Part shown: piece after piece, positions 61,475 through 64,000 of the stretch
How positions within the stretch are numbered: the first letter of the stretch is position 1
Layout: each line of letters starts with the position of its first letter
Origin: Sipunculus nudus
Taxonomy: Eukaryota > Annelida > Sipuncula > Golfingiida > Sipunculidae
Assembly: GCA_026874595.1 (NCBI GenBank)
Contig: CM049315.1
Span: 6,194,664-6,258,663 of the forward strand
Length of the DNA stretch: 64,000 bases
Direction: 5' to 3'
Notes under the pieces: model-generated
What the model was told of the DNA's origin: nothing
Databases searched by the model: none
What the model saw: only the letters and a program-made list of their open reading frames with translations
Made by a program: the position numbers and the translations under genes

Positions 61475-61630
61475 TGTTACGGGGTGACATAAAAGCAGAC
61501 CAAACTGTCTCGCTTGTGAAGCTTGCTTTTCTAGCGAGGTGGTTGGTACACTGGACTTGTGCGCCACTGACATGGGTTCGACTCCAGGATCGGCCCAATG
61601 TTTTCCCCTGAACAGTTTGTCTTCGTAACA
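61475..61630 (+). repeat. TRIM 5' LTR (156 bp)
   Basis: Begins TGTTACGGGGTGACAT and ends CTTCGTAACA (inverted TGTTACG/CGTAACA tips). Contains an A-box-like TAGCGAGGTGGTTGG (61532-61546), ACTTGTGC in the anticodon-arm position, and a perfect B box GGTTCGACTCC (61575-61585). Confidence 0.8.
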
Positions 61631-61632
61631 AA

Positions 61633-61646
61633 TGGGGGCTCGTCCG
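61633..61646 (+). other. TRIM primer-binding site
   Basis: TGGGGGCTCGTCCG lies two bases after the LTR end. It matches the first 14 bases of the proline-tRNA primer-binding site known from several retroelements. Confidence 0.75.
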
Positions 61647-61737
61647 ATGTGACGGTAAACTTTGTGGCCCAGGGAATAAGCTCACCAAAGTGTGACTCCT
61701 GGGATAATTAGTCTTGTTCTGATAGCAGAATGCTCTT

Positions 61738-61748
61738 AAGAGGAGGTG
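61738..61748 (+). other. TRIM polypurine tract
   Basis: AAGAGGAGGTG immediately precedes the TG of the second LTR, where plus-strand priming is expected. Confidence 0.65.
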
Positions 61749-61888
61749 TGTTAGGGGGTTACATAAAAGCAGATGGAACTGTCTCGCTAGTGAAGCATGC
61801 TATTCTAGCAAAGCAGTTGGTGCGCCGGACTTGTGCGCCACCAACATGGGTTTGACTCTGTGATCGGCCCAACAAATGTCTTTGTAAC
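61749..61888 (+). repeat. TRIM 3' LTR (140 bp)
   Basis: Begins TGTTAGGGGGTTACAT and ends TTTGTAACA. A-box-like TAGCAAAGCAGTTGG at 61806-61820; B box mutated to GGTTTGACTCT (61849-61859). It lacks about 15 bp present in the first LTR. Confidence 0.8.
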
Positions 61889-63046
61889 AATATAATTATA
61901 TCTTGTAAGTTCTATTGCCTAATGACTTGGTCCATATATAGAGATGTTAAGGGGATTACAGGTCCATCCTATTTAGATTACTAGAATACATAAAATGATT
62001 CAATATTAATACATATAGCTATTAGCTTATTATTACCATGCAGTATCATAACATCTGATTTGTATATTGTCCAATACATGTCCAGGTGCTATATCTTAAC
62101 AAGTTAATCTCTAATATATAACAAGTTATAGAATGTTACAGGGGGACTGGATTGAAGTCTATGGTTGTGCTGTGGTTGGAAGAAGCAGCGTTTTAATCAG
62201 CTATCTCGAGAAGATTTGTAATAAATATTTACAATACTTACTGTCTGTGAAGATATGTTACTTGGTTAAGCAGAAACTATAATAAAATCCCCTAGGCTCT
62301 TTATTTAAGCATTTTAAGGGTTTTATCAGAAAATTTCTGTCATACAAGAAGTTGAAATCCTAAAACCATACATGGCATTGTGAGTTCTGTTGCATATATG
62401 TTTATGAAACCCTACTTCTGAGAAAGTTATGCAATTTTTGCCATTGTATTATATATTAGTGTATATCAAGTATACTCAAGTTTATATGTAATACAGAATA
62501 AATGTATCTTTCATCACAGGATATATTTGGTGTAAGCCCAGGAATGGTCTTGAATTGAAGTCATACCTGGTATAGAATCAGATTAATAGAGTAGTAGTTA
62601 TAATGTTTATAAATATAGGATTATGTAAGGTTTACATCCAGCAGTGGATCTTTGCTTTTAAATACAGTAATTCATACAGGTGTAAATGACAGGTGAATAA
62701 AGTATAGATTTAAGAGTAAAGTTTATTTTTTTTTATTTGCTACACACATTTGTGTGGCTAACACAAAAAAATGGCAGAAAATTCAAAACACTGAAATAAT
62801 GTAGTAGATCTTGTCTACAAATTGTCTAGTAGAGTTCATGAGCAGTAAGAAGATTTTAAAAAGTCTTAATGTGTATATTAAATATAATGGGTTATGTTGA
62901 ATATCATTAAATTTAACATTTTTAACTATATCTCATTTGATCATGTGCAAGTAACATTTTGATCTGGATACACTTAATTATTGCTAAGTATGTATTTTAC
63001 ATAATGAATTAGGTTATTATCAGTTTATTATAACTGTTATTTGTAC
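61889..63046. other. Downstream flank of ATP7
   Basis: AT-rich, with possible polyadenylation signals as noted for the 3' UTR. No other gene. Confidence 0.4.
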
Positions 63047-63330
63047 TAGCTCAGCTGACTAGGAGTGTTTGAGCTATAGGTATGGCCTTTTGTCTGTCAC
63101 CTTTCATCCTTCATGTCTTTTGAACTTTTACGGGGCACAAAAACTCACCTTGGCGAACCTTTATCTTTTGTAGAAGACTGGTGGCACCACCTGTGTTTCT
63201 ATTTTTACTTGTATTTTTTACAACAACAACTTTATCTTTCCTTGAACAGGGCACAAATCATAGCTGTTTCACACAGGAAATTCATTTTTCCATTGCAATA
63301 GGTTGACATTTTAATGAAAACCTGAAATTA
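63047..63330 (+). mobile_element. Partial Helentron-like element, family C copy 3
   Basis: It starts TAGCTCAGCTGACT and continues with the GAGCTATAG hairpin partner and CTTTTGTCTGTC leader as in copies 1 and 2. A GGTGGCACCACC palindrome is at about 63180. No 3' terminus recognised, so the end given is approximate. Confidence 0.45.
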
Positions 63331-64000
63331 GGGGATTACTAATTTGTTTGTATGAGTTGTAGGGTTTGTAGTCACGTTTTTTACATCAGGAGCTTAGAAT
63401 TCTGACTCTGAACAAGGTGAAAATTCCAACCATTAGACTTTGGAATTCCAAATTTTACATACAAGAAAATTGTGGTCTTTTATCTAGGAAACCAAGATCA
63501 GGTTTTTGTGTCTACATTTATGCTCCATTGCCTTCAGTATCCAGTTCAGGTGAGTGTCATTACCCATTTGCTAATAGTTATCTTTGATTACTCATCAGGC
63601 AAGTTCCTACCCACCACATCTGTTACTACCGGTAAATTTCATATCAGCACTTGCACAACAGGAAATGCATGTGTGTATGTGTGTGCATGTGAACCTGCTG
63701 CTGGGTGTTCTTTTTCTGTTTATGAACAAAAATTGTGCAAGACACAGGAAGAAGAACACAGAAATCAAGAAACATAATGATGTCGATCATATAAACATAA
63801 TAATAGTATTGTACATATGCAGAAAATATTATAAACTTGCTTGATTTAGAGTAACTAGCTTTTGTTAAAGTTATTTGTATTTTCACTTATATTCTTTTTG
63901 AATGACATATATTTATTCAGGACCAGGATAGGCATTATGCAAATAATAGCCCAGTGTTGTAGAGCACAACACTAGAAGTAGAGTATTAAAACAAAAATTA
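63331..64000. other. Right end of window, non-coding
   Basis: No supported feature. Overlapping short frames at 63472-63886 have no recognisable domain. Confidence 0.4.

Larger units (their letters stand above)
61475..61888 (+). mobile_element. TRIM: miniature LTR retroelement with tRNA-like boxes in its LTRs
   Basis: Two related direct repeats, each TGTTA ... GTAACA, flank a 118-bp core. The core has a proline-tRNA-type primer-binding site right after the first repeat and a purine tract right before the second. ATAT flanks both outer ends. It encodes no protein, so it would have to be mobilised by another element's enzymes. The two LTRs differ at many sites plus a gap of about 15 bp, so the insertion is old. 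Confidence 0.8.
60672..62720 (+). other. Probable ATP7 3' untranslated region
   Basis: Non-coding sequence after the stop. AATAAA hexamers occur at 62220, 62281, 62497 and 62696. In AT-rich DNA these are weak evidence, so the cleavage site is not determined. If the last sites are used, the TRIM element lies inside the 3' UTR. Confidence 0.35.

Noticed and set aside
61530-61590. Functional tRNA gene in the TRIM LTR
   Set aside because: The A and B boxes are good, but no full cloverleaf or terminal stem is present and the segment lies within LTR boundaries.

Overview
The window is animal nuclear DNA. It has AT-rich, repeat-laden introns with GT-AG junctions, and no bacterial-style operons or ribosome binding sites. 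Codon-perfect exons are separated by 0.3-10 kb introns packed with Helitron-like elements, MITEs, a LINE and minisatellites. This repeat mix, and the level of divergence from vertebrate ATP7, suggests an invertebrate, most likely a mollusc such as a bivalve. That taxonomic guess is inference only.

One host gene dominates the window: a plus-strand copper-transporting P1B-type ATPase of the ATP7A/ATP7B (Menkes/Wilson) family. I can assemble 20 coding exons between 9832 and 60671. Every junction is a GT-AG intron with matching phase, and the exons join to 4392 nt (1463 residues plus stop), close to human ATP7A/B in length. The model has seven N-terminal heavy-metal-associated (HMA) domains, eight expected membrane helices, an actuator TGE, a CPC metal channel motif, the DKTGT phosphorylation site, SEHP, TGDN and GDGVND motifs, and a tail with a dileucine and a C-terminal PDZ-type ligand. 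The protein should move Cu(I) from the cytosol into the trans-Golgi lumen or out of the cell. The first recognised exon begins at a splice acceptor upstream of its ATG, so at least one upstream exon remains unidentified.

Layout: 1-9800 is upstream DNA with several Helitron-like repeats, a 1.9-kb foldback element flanked by AT microsatellites, and two short TIR elements. Intron 1 holds a short Helitron-like repeat. Intron 2 holds a roughly 6.2-kb LINE in antisense with long intact ORFs, followed by a pogo/Tigger-like MITE. Introns 3, 6, 10, 12 and 14 carry Helitron-like elements, two of them with a clean nested DNA-transposon insertion. Intron 9 has a tRNA-derived SINE. Intron 13 has a 43-bp tandem array. 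Intron 17 is mostly a 20-bp minisatellite of about 4 kb, split by a 3.2-kb TIR element with a 4-bp duplication. Intron 19 has a 23-bp minisatellite. Downstream of the stop lies a miniature LTR element (TRIM) whose LTRs contain tRNA-like RNA polymerase III boxes.

Most promising for follow-up are the seven-HMA ATP7, the TRIM with pol III promoter boxes inside its LTRs, several sequence-unrelated repeat families sharing one Helentron-type terminal architecture, a 2A-like motif in the LINE, and the TIR element carrying an iterated 16-bp motif. I found no non-repeat gene other than ATP7.
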